Positions 36,416 through 43,073 of a stretch of DNA of 43,073 nucleotides are shown here, piece after piece. The DNA is from Urinicoccus massiliensis (lineage in GTDB: Bacteria > Bacillota > Clostridia > Tissierellales > Peptoniphilaceae). Every line of letters starts with the position of its first letter. Positions within the stretch are counted from its first letter, which is position 1. The DNA lies in NCBI RefSeq assembly GCF_900120405.1, contig NZ_LT635492.1, positions 13,649 through 56,721 on the forward strand, in the 5' to 3' direction. The notes beneath the pieces were generated by a model. It was given only the letters and a program-made list of their open reading frames with translations, ran no database searches and had not been told where the DNA came from. The position numbers and the translations under genes were made by a program.

Positions 36416-36937
36416 ATGAAATTGAAAAATCAATATATTTCAGTTGGGATGAAAGTGCTAACTGTATACTATATAATTTGGTTAATCTTTATTGTAGTAT
36501 TTAAAATGACATTTTCAATCAATAATTTATTGATTGAGCGACAAATAAATTTACTACCATTTTATTATGACAATACAGTTAATATTAAAGTTATTTTTGA
36601 TGAGATGGTATCAAATATACTCATTTTTTTACCTTTGGGAATTATGATTAGATCTATTTTATTTCGTAAAAACAATTTAAAAAGTATTCTTTTTGTATTT
36701 TTCTTTAGTTTAGCTATAGAGTTTTTACAGTACGCATTGTCAATTGGAGTATTTGATATAACTGATATAATTAATAATACATTAGGTGGTGTATTGGGCG
36801 TGGGAATATATAATTTAGCTTTAAAAAAATTTAAATCTAAGTTTAAAGTAGATAAATTTATTTTTTGGATAGCTTTTATTAGTGCTATTTTTATAAGTTT
36901 AGTATTAATTGTTTTTTTAAAATATAATGGTATTTAA
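36416..36937 (+). CDS. VanZ-like family membrane protein
   Basis: 173 residues with about five hydrophobic segments. VanZ-like family marks are INLLPFYYD, NILIFLPLGIMI, SLAIEFLQYALSIGVFDITDI and NNTLGGVLGV. VanZ itself gives low-level teicoplanin resistance in Tn1546; relatives are found widely near antibiotic-responsive two-component and ABC systems. It is the last plus-strand gene of this block, 27 bases after the broken exporter, and appears intact. The specific role here is unknown. Confidence 0.85.
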   Translation: MKLKNQYISVGMKVLTVYYIIWLIFIVVFKMTFSINNLLIERQINLLPFYYDNTVNIKVIFDEMVSNILIFLPLGIMIRSILFRKNNLKSILFVFFFSLAIEFLQYALSIGVFDITDIINNTLGGVLGVGIYNLALKKFKSKFKVDKFIFWIAFISAIFISLVLIVFLKYNGI

Positions 36938-36944
36938 AAAATTT

Positions 36945-36999
36945 AGTCAAGTCCATAATATTGTACTAGTTTAATTTACACAATATTATGGACTTGACT
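36945..36999 (-). terminator. Perfect 20-bp inverted repeat, terminator of the relaxase operon (possibly bidirectional)
   Basis: The arms at 36945-36964 and 36980-36999 are perfect complements around a 15-base loop. On the minus strand the stem runs into TAAATTTTTTAAA, a fair T tract, which places it 85 bases after the relaxase stop. On the plus strand it follows the VanZ-like gene but has no T run. The unusual length may also mark a cargo boundary. Confidence 0.6.
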
Positions 37000-37083
37000 C
37001 TTAAATTCTTATACTTAACAATAAATATTATAATACCCTTTAATGCAAATACACAGAGTTATCGTTTACTCTTTCATAGCTTT

Positions 37084-38415
37084 TTATCTCTCCACTTCCT
37101 TCCCATAATAATTTTCATAGTTTTTCCTATACTGAACAAGGTCATAAAATTGTTCTTTATTCAAAGAATACTCTTGCATAAGGGTGTTCTTTTTTTCTTG
37201 CAATTTATCGAGCTTTGATAGTATTTCTTTTGTATTTGGTAGTTTTTTATAGCTTTCTAAGATTCCTTTAGCGGCTATTTTGTAGACGGAAAGTTCACTA
37301 TAATATTCTTCTGCAAATTGCTTATCCTCAGGATTTTTCTTGTGGTATTTGTAGATTTCACGATACTTATTTATAGTATTTATATTTTCCATATCTTGAG
37401 ATAAACTCTTCATCTCAGTTTCAATTTTCTTTATTTTATCTAACAAGTCTTGTCTATCATCAGCAGATTTTTTGATTAGATCATCGAGTTGAGTGATTGA
37501 ATTAATTCCTTGTTCTCTAAGTTTAATTATTGAATCAGCCATTGTTTTGATATTATGTTTTCTTGCCCAAACTTCGTAACCTTTAGATGATTGAGCTTTT
37601 TTATTAGTAGATATATCAATGACATTTCCTACTCTTTTTTTAATAGGATTAGCTTTGTTTTTTATAGCTAAATCTATTCTTTCTTTAATTTTTTCCTCAG
37701 TATAATCTTCTCCGATAGTCTTTGCTCTTGTAAATCTTTGCTTATCTTTATGACGAAAAGCAATATGTTTACCAAACTTAATTTCATAATCAAGAGACTT
37801 CATATTTTCTAAAAACTCTTCCAAAGATTTAGATTTATTAATCATTCTATCTATATCAAATTGTAGTTTAGATTTCCAAGAATTTCCTTTCTTGTTTTGG
37901 TCATATTCGTACCAAGATTTACCAGCAGTTTTATATTTTCTTTTGTAAGCTTCATAGTATTCATCAATGACTGAAAGCTTATTTTCTTTACATAACTCGT
38001 CACTTTGATACCTAATTTTGTGGTAAGATTTTTTGTTAGATTGGTAGCATTTACCAGTCTTGTAATTAACATTATTGAAAATAACATGGTTATGGATATG
38101 CCCTCTATCTATATGAGTTGCAAGCACAAATTCATAATCTTCTTTTAAAATTTTCTTACATAATTCCATTCCTATCTCGTGAGCTTTTATAGGATCAACC
38201 TCCCCTGGTAGAAAAGATTGGATTAAATGTCTAGCCAAAACTGTACCCTTAGTATCATTATCTTCTCGTGTTTTCATAAATTGAATGTGGGCAGTAGATG
38301 GATGACATTTGAATGAAGTTACTAAGATTTTTTCATCAGTTTTTTCACTCTTAGTTATATAATCTATTGCCAAATTTAGAGTTGATTTTATAGGATGTAT
38401 TTTTGTAATTGCCAT
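37084..38415 (-). CDS. Relaxase / mobilisation nuclease (MobA/VirD2 type)
   Basis: 443 residues. The N-terminal domain carries the MAITKIHPIKST start typical of ICE relaxases and the metal-binding triple-histidine motif HIDRGHIHNHVIFN. The catalytic tyrosine is probably among the tyrosines near the N-terminus (AIDYITK). Residues 280-443 are coiled-coil helices. It would nick oriT and stay bound to the 5' end of the transferred strand. I start it at ATG 38415; an in-frame GTG nine bases earlier overlaps mobC. The operon runs opposite to the transfer genes, an uncommon layout in this ICE type as I know it. Confidence 0.92.
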   Translation of the reverse strand: MAITKIHPIKSTLNLAIDYITKSEKTDEKILVTSFKCHPSTAHIQFMKTREDNDTKGTVLARHLIQSFLPGEVDPIKAHEIGMELCKKILKEDYEFVLATHIDRGHIHNHVIFNNVNYKTGKCYQSNKKSYHKIRYQSDELCKENKLSVIDEYYEAYKRKYKTAGKSWYEYDQNKKGNSWKSKLQFDIDRMINKSKSLEEFLENMKSLDYEIKFGKHIAFRHKDKQRFTRAKTIGEDYTEEKIKERIDLAIKNKANPIKKRVGNVIDISTNKKAQSSKGYEVWARKHNIKTMADSIIKLREQGINSITQLDDLIKKSADDRQDLLDKIKKIETEMKSLSQDMENINTINKYREIYKYHKKNPEDKQFAEEYYSELSVYKIAAKGILESYKKLPNTKEILSKLDKLQEKKNTLMQEYSLNKEQFYDLVQYRKNYENYYGKEVER

Positions 38416-38416
38416 A

Positions 38417-38773
38417 CTAATCACCAGAACTTTCTTTTGATTTATTAAGAAGTAGGGAATGAATCTGCCATATTTCTCTTGATAATTTTTCTATCTGTTT
38501 ATTCATCGATTCAATTTCATTCTTGTAAATTACACCAGTTGTATTAGTAGCTTTTGCAATCTGGTTTATGTTATTTGTTGCATTCGAAAGTAGCCATTGT
38601 AGGTTTCTAAATGGTTCTAAATCTACTACATAAATCTCTTTTTCTAATACGCATTTTCTAAGAAAGTGGGACATAGTTTTACAATTAGCAAGTTTCATTT
38701 TCTTTTCAAAGATTTCTTTCTCTTCATCTGTTAAATATATTTTTAGTTGATTATTTCTTTTTCTATTATCCAT
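38417..38773 (-). CDS. MobC-like relaxosome accessory protein
   Basis: A 118-residue protein starting at ATG 38773, set by AAGGAG seven bases upstream. It begins with a ribbon-helix-helix-like segment (NNQLKIYLTDEEKEIFEKKM, then CKTMSHFLRKCVLEKEIYV) and continues with the MobC helical part (NNINQIAKATNTTG, then KQIEKLSREIWQI). MobC proteins bind oriT and help the relaxase open the nick region. The stop lies one base before the relaxase ATG, so the two are co-translated. It faces the oriT candidate and the divergent tetR gene. Confidence 0.88.
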   Translation of the reverse strand: MDNRKRNNQLKIYLTDEEKEIFEKKMKLANCKTMSHFLRKCVLEKEIYVVDLEPFRNLQWLLSNATNNINQIAKATNTTGVIYKNEIESMNKQIEKLSREIWQIHSLLLNKSKESSGD

Positions 38774-38805
38774 AGTATATCTCCTTATCATAAATTATTG
38801 GGGTC

Positions 38806-38900
38806 TTAGGGTTCTCCCTAACAAGGTAAAATTGATAAAAAAAGAAGCAGTCCATAAAGGTTCTGCTTCATCAATTTTTCGTAAGTGGGTACTCACTTAC
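38806..38900 (-). other. Candidate origin of transfer (oriT)
   Basis: Directly upstream of mobC lie three inverted repeats in 95 bases: TTAGGG-TTCT-CCCTAA (38806-38821); a 7-bp stem GAAGCAG/CTGCTTC (38844-38869) nested in AATTGAT/ATCAATT; and GTAAGTGGGTACTCACTTAC (38881-38900). Clustered short inverted repeats beside mobC/relaxase are the usual oriT form for this relaxase type. The nick site cannot be fixed from sequence alone. The central hairpin with flanking A and T tracts could instead be a bidirectional terminator. Confidence 0.55.
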
Positions 38901-38956
38901 TGTGCTTGCTATTAAAGTTATAAGCGTTAAGCGTATATTTAATTATTAATAATTAT

Positions 38957-38974
38957 ATCATACTTAAGTATGAT
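38957..38974. promoter_or_regulatory. 18-bp perfect palindrome between mobC and tetR
   Basis: ATCATACTTAAGTATGAT is fully self-complementary. It touches a minus-strand TATAAT (38953-38958) pointing toward mobC and lies 16 bases before the tetR -35 box. It is a likely operator for the mob promoter, but its binder is not evident. Confidence 0.5.
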
Positions 38975-38989
38975 TTTCTACTGTTCGTA

Positions 38990-39018
38990 TTGACAAAAAG
39001 AAGATGAGTATATATAAT
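38990..39018 (+). promoter_or_regulatory. Consensus sigma-A promoter of tetR
   Basis: TTGACA (38990-38995) and TATAAT (39013-39018) are perfect, with a 17-base spacer. A 19-bp palindrome overlaps the end of the -10 box, placing the promoter under repressor control. Confidence 0.85.
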
Positions 39019-39035
39019 GATAACTAAGTTATCAT
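39017..39035. promoter_or_regulatory. TetR-type operator 1
   Basis: ATGATAACTAAGTTATCAT is a perfect palindrome about a central A, starting inside the -10 box. Repressor bound here would block the promoter. The same 15-bp core recurs before the ABC transporter genes at 39730-39744. Confidence 0.75.
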
Positions 39036-39068
39036 GGTTAGGTTTTGTAGTAGGAAGAAGGTGAATGA

Positions 39069-39707
39069 GTGTTGAGTTTAAGTGGGTATGATGCTACTCA
39101 TAGCAAAATTTTAGAAAGTGGTATAAAAAACTTTTTAAAAGATGGTTATGAGAAATCTAACTTAAGAAAGATTTGCAAAGAAGCTGGGGTAACTACAGGA
39201 GCTTTTTACCGTCATTTTGATGATAAGGAAAATTTGTTTACAAATTTGGTAGAACCTTTTGCAAGTCAGATTCTTGATATTTATAAAAATTATGAAGACA
39301 AAAGTCTTAAAACTTATGAATCTGATGAAGAGTTAAGTAAAAATAAGTTATTAGAAATACTGAAAATGAAAGAAGAAGCATCTGTAAAGTCCGTATCTTT
39401 CTTTTATGATAATAAAGATATTTTTGAGCTTTTGATTTTTTCTTCATATGGTACAAAATACGAGAACTTTATTGATGAAATTATAGGATTTGAAGATGAA
39501 AATCATAAAAAAATTTTAAATCTAATTTATAAGAATGGATATAGGAGCGTTATTACTGATGAGGGACTACATCTTATAAACCATGCTTACATTTATGCAC
39601 TATCAGAATTAGTAGTACATTCTAATAGTAAGGAAGAAGCAGTTCATAATGCAAAGATTATAGCGGGATTTTTTAATGATGGTTGGAAAAAGATTAGGGG
39701 ATTATAA
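39069..39707 (+). CDS. TetR-family transcriptional regulator
   Basis: 212 residues. The N-terminal helix-turn-helix is typical (ILESGIKNFLKDGYEKSNLRKICKEAGVTTGAFYRHFDDKENLF), and the C-terminal ~150 residues form the helical ligand-binding part. The start is GTG 39069, with AAGGTG five bases upstream. It probably represses itself through the palindrome at 39017-39035 and the downstream ABC exporter genes through the second copy at 39728. The inducer is unknown, but a substrate of the exporter is the natural guess. Confidence 0.92.
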   Translation: MLSLSGYDATHSKILESGIKNFLKDGYEKSNLRKICKEAGVTTGAFYRHFDDKENLFTNLVEPFASQILDIYKNYEDKSLKTYESDEELSKNKLLEILKMKEEASVKSVSFFYDNKDIFELLIFSSYGTKYENFIDEIIGFEDENHKKILNLIYKNGYRSVITDEGLHLINHAYIYALSELVVHSNSKEEAVHNAKIIAGFFNDGWKKIRGL

Positions 39708-39727
39708 TCCTTAATTTTTTTAAAAAT

Positions 39728-39746
39728 ATGATAACTAAGTTATCTT
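39728..39746. promoter_or_regulatory. TetR-type operator 2, before the ABC exporter
   Basis: ATGATAACTAAGTTATCTT matches operator 1 at 18 of 19 positions and keeps its perfect 15-bp core. It lies six bases before the GGAGGTGG ribosome binding site of the exporter. No clear -35/-10 pair is seen in the 20-base gap after tetR, so it may act as a roadblock on read-through or overlap an unrecognised promoter. Confidence 0.7.
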
Positions 39747-39795
39747 TTTATGGAGGTGGAAATTTTGAAAAAAAGAAAATCAATTAAAAAAACTA

Positions 39796-41496
39796 ATGAA
39801 ATTGGCGAACAATCATAGGTCAAGTTTAAATCTGTCAGTGCTACTCGCAAGTCTTGGAGTTATTTTTGGAATACTTCCCTTTATAAGTGGAGGAAAAATT
39901 GCTGAAGGACTTATATCAAATGATACTGATAAAAATTACTATATCTTATGGTGTTTAACTGGACTACTAGGTTATGCTTTAAAAACTTTATTATATGCAT
40001 GGTCTCTATCTATTTCCCACAAGGCTACTTTTTCTATACTTGCTGATATTAGGATAAAAATGATAGAGAAACTTCCTAAACTTTCTCTTGGAACAATAAG
40101 CGAAACTCCAAGTGGAGCTTTTAAGCAAAAAATAGTTGATCAGGTAGAAAGTATGGAGAGTCCACTTGCTCACATGTTCCCTGAAATGACAGCAAATTTA
40201 CTAGGTCCTGTTTTTGTATTTTTATATCTTTTGTTTGTAGACTGGAGAATGGGACTCTTATCCCTCGTATCATTTCCAATAGGTATGTTTTTTATGGCAA
40301 GTGTTTTTAAATCTTATGGAGATAATTTTGCTGGTGCGATGAAAATCGGAGGAGAAATGAATTCTTCTCTTGTAGAATACGTAAATGGGTTAGAAGTGAT
40401 AAGGTCATATAATCAGACGGATAAAACTTATAAAAAAATCACCGACAAAGTTTATGCTAATGCTAAATATTATTATGACTGGATGACAAAAACTCAATTT
40501 GGAATGTCAATGTCAAAAGCAATCACCCCAACTACTCTTCTAGCTATACTTCCATTGGGATATATCTTTTATAAGAATGGATCTTTATCCTTAACAGGAT
40601 ATCTACTTTCCATAATTTTATCCTTTTCCTTACAAGGATTACTAAATACTATGATGAGATTTACAACTATAGGAGCTCAAGTAGGCACTTTAGTAGAAAA
40701 TGTGGAGTCTGTTCTTAATGCGACTGAGCAAATTCACAGTGAAGAAAAAATTGTTATTAAAAATCATGATATAGAGCTTAATAATGTGAGTTTCGAGTAC
40801 GAAGATGGTCAAGAAATTTTATCAGATATTTCCTTACAAATAAAAGAAGGAACTAAAAATGCTTTTGTAGGTTTGTCAGGTGGTGGAAAATCTACTATTG
40901 CAAAATTAATTGCAGGATTTTGGGATGTAAAGAAGGGTGTGATTAAGATGGGCGATATTCCTTATGAAAACATTCCTTTAGAAGAACTTTATGATCAGGT
41001 TTCTTTTGTGTCCCAAGACAACTTTTTATTTGATGATACTATAAGGGAAAATATAAGAATGGGTGACCCTAAGGCGAGCGATAAAGAAGTTGAGGAGATA
41101 TCAAAAAAAGCTGGCTGTCATGAATTTATATCTCATTTGGAAAATGCATATGAAACTAGGGTTGGAAAACAGGGAGAAAGTCTTTCTGGAGGCGAAAGGC
41201 AGCGAATCGTTATAGCTAGAGCAATGCTAAAAAACGCCCCTATAGTTATATTTGATGAAGCAACGGCCTATATGGATCCAGAAAATGAATATTTAATTCA
41301 AAATTCTTTAAATGAATTAATTAAAAATAAAACTGTAATCGTGATTGCACACAGATTATATACAATAAAAGATTCGGATAAGATTTTTGTAGTAAATAAT
41401 GGAAAAATTGAAGACTCTGGTAAGCATGAAGATCTTCTAAATTCTTCAGAGACTTATAAGAAGCTTTGGAAAACAAGTATAGGAAAGGAGGATTAA
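39796..41496 (+). CDS. ABC exporter half 1 (membrane + ATPase), apparent 1-base frameshift near the start
   Basis: 566 residues from ATG 39796: six membrane helices (about 1-300), then the ATPase domain with Walker A GLSGGGKST, signature LSGGERQRIVIARAM, Walker B IVIFDEAT and switch IAHR. The GGAGGTGG ribosome binding site (39752-39759) points to TTG 39765, which reads KKRKSIKK and then stops after 17 codons. Removing one A from the run of seven at 39786-39792 joins it to LMKLANNHRSS and the main frame. The ATG at 39796 has no ribosome binding site of its own, so expression may need slippage, or this is a mutation or sequencing error. It pairs with the next gene as a heterodimeric exporter. 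Confidence 0.88.
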   Translation: MKLANNHRSSLNLSVLLASLGVIFGILPFISGGKIAEGLISNDTDKNYYILWCLTGLLGYALKTLLYAWSLSISHKATFSILADIRIKMIEKLPKLSLGTISETPSGAFKQKIVDQVESMESPLAHMFPEMTANLLGPVFVFLYLLFVDWRMGLLSLVSFPIGMFFMASVFKSYGDNFAGAMKIGGEMNSSLVEYVNGLEVIRSYNQTDKTYKKITDKVYANAKYYYDWMTKTQFGMSMSKAITPTTLLAILPLGYIFYKNGSLSLTGYLLSIILSFSLQGLLNTMMRFTTIGAQVGTLVENVESVLNATEQIHSEEKIVIKNHDIELNNVSFEYEDGQEILSDISLQIKEGTKNAFVGLSGGGKSTIAKLIAGFWDVKKGVIKMGDIPYENIPLEELYDQVSFVSQDNFLFDDTIRENIRMGDPKASDKEVEEISKKAGCHEFISHLENAYETRVGKQGESLSGGERQRIVIARAMLKNAPIVIFDEATAYMDPENEYLIQNSLNELIKNKTVIVIAHRLYTIKDSDKIFVVNNGKIEDSGKHEDLLNSSETYKKLWKTSIGKED

Positions 41497-41497
41497 T

Positions 41498-42695
41498 ATG
41501 TTAGAAACCTTAAGTAAAATTTGGAGGTTTTCAGCTAAGGAGAAGTCAAACTTAAATAAATCTTTAGTTATATCAGTAATTCATGCATTCTTTTATGTTT
41601 TGCAAATGGGAGCCGTTTATTTTATTTTGTTAAGTATTGTAAATAATGGAGAAAAATTAAGAACATCCTTAATGTCTTTTGCTATTATTCTTGCATCTAT
41701 ATTTGGACGAATGATAACAAATTATTACGCACAGTTAAGACAAACTCATGCAGGTTATTTTATGGTTGCAAATGCAAGAATTAAAATGACAGATAAGTTG
41801 AAAAAAATTCCAATGGGTTTACTAAATAATTCAAAAATGGAAAATATTTCAGGGATATTAACAACAGGGCTAAGCGAAACAGAAAACACTGTTCCTTCAA
41901 TTCTCATAACCATGCTTACTGGATTTTTAACAGCCTTTGTTTTTACTATCATGGTTTTTATTTTTGATATTAGAATTGGGATTGTAGTTGCAATAGCAAC
42001 ATTAATATACCTTTATGTTAGTGATAGAATGCAAAAAGTTTCAGCTAAAGTTGCTCCCAAAAGAGCCAATGCCCAAATTAATTTATCTGATAGAGTTTTA
42101 GAACATATACAAGCCATGCCTGTTATTAAATCATTTAATTTAACGGGTAAGGGAGATAAAAACACAAGAGATGCTATTTTTGAGAGTAAAAAAACTAATT
42201 TAGAAGTAGAGAGAAGATTTACTCCTTTTACAATTTTTTCTTCTCTAATTTTAAATGTTGCATCATTTATATTGATGTATTTGGCTATTAGATTTTATTT
42301 TGATCAAACTATGAATTTAACAAACTCTTTGATGACATTGATTATGTCTTATATGATATTTTCTCAGATTCAGGAGGCAGGATCTTCAATGTCAGAGCTA
42401 AGAATAGTAGCAAGTTCTATTGATAAAGTTGATGATATTATGTCGCTTAGTGAGATGAAATCGAAGTCTGGTCTAAAGTTAACAAGTAAAAGAAATATTG
42501 AATTTAATAATGTTTCTTTTTCCTATGGAAATAAAAAAATAATCGATAAGGTATCTTTTAAAATTCCTGAAAAAACTACTGTGGCATTTATAGGACCATC
42601 AGGAGCTGGGAAAACAACCCTATCAAAGCTCATTGCTAGATTTTGGGATGTAGATAGTGGAGATATTACAATAGGTGGAGTAAATATAAAAGATA
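41498..42695 (+). pseudogene. ABC exporter half 2, cut by an ISL3-family insertion
   Basis: About 399 native residues: six membrane helices followed by the first part of the ATPase domain (FNNVSFSYGNKKIIDKVSF, Walker A FIGPSGAGKTT, then ITIGGVNIKD). At 42696 the frame enters the inverted repeat of an ISL3 copy and stops 26 codons later. Signature, Walker B and switch motifs are lost, so neither this half nor the presumed heterodimer works unless the IS leaves. The rest of the gene should lie beyond the window. It starts one base after the first half's stop, behind AAAGGAGG. Confidence 0.88.
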
Positions 42696-43073
42696 GGCTC
42701 TTTGTCAAATGTTGGGGTGAGATTCATTCTCGCCCCTTTCTTATGCTCGAAAGACCATTAAAATGCGACTCTTAAAGTTCTCAAAATTCCGATACCCATA
42801 GGAAACCCGTTTAATCACTTTGATTTTGTTGTTAAAGCCTTCTGTTTGTCCATTGGTGATGCCTGTGGAAAAGGCGTTTAGGATTTCTTCTTTCCAGTTT
42901 TCATAGGCCCGAATACTGGCTTTAAATTCCTTTAATCCACTTTCTTTAGCAACCCACAGCCACTTGTCTAAGGCCTGTCTTGCTTCTTCTTTGCTGGAGG
43001 CATCTAAGACGTCATAAAAGCGTTCTTTTAAGAGATAAGCTTCTTTGATTTCCTTGTCTTGCCAAAGCATTAG
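42696..43073 (-). mobile_element. Second ISL3-family insertion sequence, right end (partial)
   Basis: The right inverted repeat (42696-42718) and adjoining sequence match the reverse complement of the right end at 34955-34977 and the transposase 3' end. The element is inverted relative to the first copy and runs off the window, so its target duplication (expected AAAAGATA, 42688-42695) cannot be checked. Ending of the sequence inside a repeated element suggests a contig edge. Confidence 0.92.
42741..43073 (-). CDS. ISL3-family transposase, C-terminal part (5' end outside window)
   Basis: The visible C-terminal ~110 residues match those of the first copy except at four positions (F/L, I/L, T/V and E/G), and include the catalytic NGQTEGFNNKIK region. 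The frame is open to the window edge, so the gene is truncated only by the window. The differences show that the two copies are not a very recent duplication of each other. Confidence 0.9.
   Translation of the reverse strand, partial: LMLWQDKEIKEAYLLKERFYDVLDASSKEEARQALDKWLWVAKESGLKEFKASIRAYENWKEEILNAFSTGITNGQTEGFNNKIKVIKRVSYGYRNFENFKSRILMVFRA

Noticed and set aside
36988-37218. 76-codon plus-strand frame at the end of the relaxase gene
   Set aside because: It overlaps the relaxase coding region in antisense and the inverted repeat, and has no ribosome binding site.
1-43073. CRISPR arrays, tRNA or rRNA genes, and ICE attachment sites
   Set aside because: No regularly spaced direct repeats, cloverleaf-like sequence or matching end repeats were seen; the ICE ends appear to lie outside the window.

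Overview
The window is AT-rich Firmicutes DNA with strong AGGAGG-type ribosome binding sites. It is most of an integrative conjugative element (ICE) of the broad Tn1549/CTn type. The BspA-type repeats joined to a copper-amine-oxidase-N-like domain in a surface protein, together with the base composition, suggest an anaerobic coccus of the Peptoniphilaceae (Anaerococcus, Peptoniphilus, Finegoldia). That host is an inference. Neither ICE end, the coupling protein nor the ICE integrase is in view.

Layout. (1) 1-530: the C-terminus of a large serine recombinase runs almost directly into the last 27 codons of a Maff2-type membrane gene, so a recombinase-bearing element has inserted in that gene. 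(2) 541-10493: a plus-strand mating-pore operon with a TrbL/VirB6-like protein, a small coiled-coil protein, PrgI, VirB4 ATPase, a membrane-anchored NlpC/P60 hydrolase, DUF4315, a large surface protein and DUF4366. (3) 10557-24971: DNA processing, with topoisomerase III, a 2547-residue methylase/helicase and an OB-fold protein. Between topB and the helicase sits a cargo block: a C5-cytosine methyltransferase, then an AAA ATPase plus subtilisin-like protease that match the IetAS plasmid-stability and anti-phage pair. A TnpV-like gene with its own strong ribosome binding site is nested in another frame of the helicase gene.

(4) 24972-28097: a scarred accretion zone with a decayed gene, an intact lipoprotein/DUF2975/HTH cassette behind a consensus promoter, a RelB/DinJ antitoxin whose toxin is cut to a stump, a decayed second copy of the OB-fold gene's 3' end, and a group II intron relic. 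(5) 28098-36937: a two-component system, an ABC transporter with two paralogous permeases (the second split by an ISL3-family insertion with an 8-bp target duplication), a deleted ABC exporter and a VanZ-like protein. It resembles peptide- or glycopeptide-antibiotic response modules. (6) 36945-38900, minus strand: relaxase and MobC with a probable oriT. (7) 38957-43073: a TetR regulator with two matching operators and a pair of ABC half-exporters. The first has an apparent 1-base frameshift near its start, and the second is cut by a second ISL3 copy in inverted orientation that runs off the window.

Together, MobC and the relaxase would nick oriT, topoisomerase, helicase and OB-fold protein would process the strand, and the VirB4/TrbL/PrgI/NlpC machine would move it across the envelope. 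The cargo supplies maintenance or defence (methyltransferase, IetAS, TA remnant) and envelope-stress or export functions. The main leads are IetAS in a conjugation-core gap, the nested TnpV-like gene, a 29-residue C-terminal tail shared by the helicase, the OB-fold protein and its pseudogene, and the TetR twin-operator circuit.
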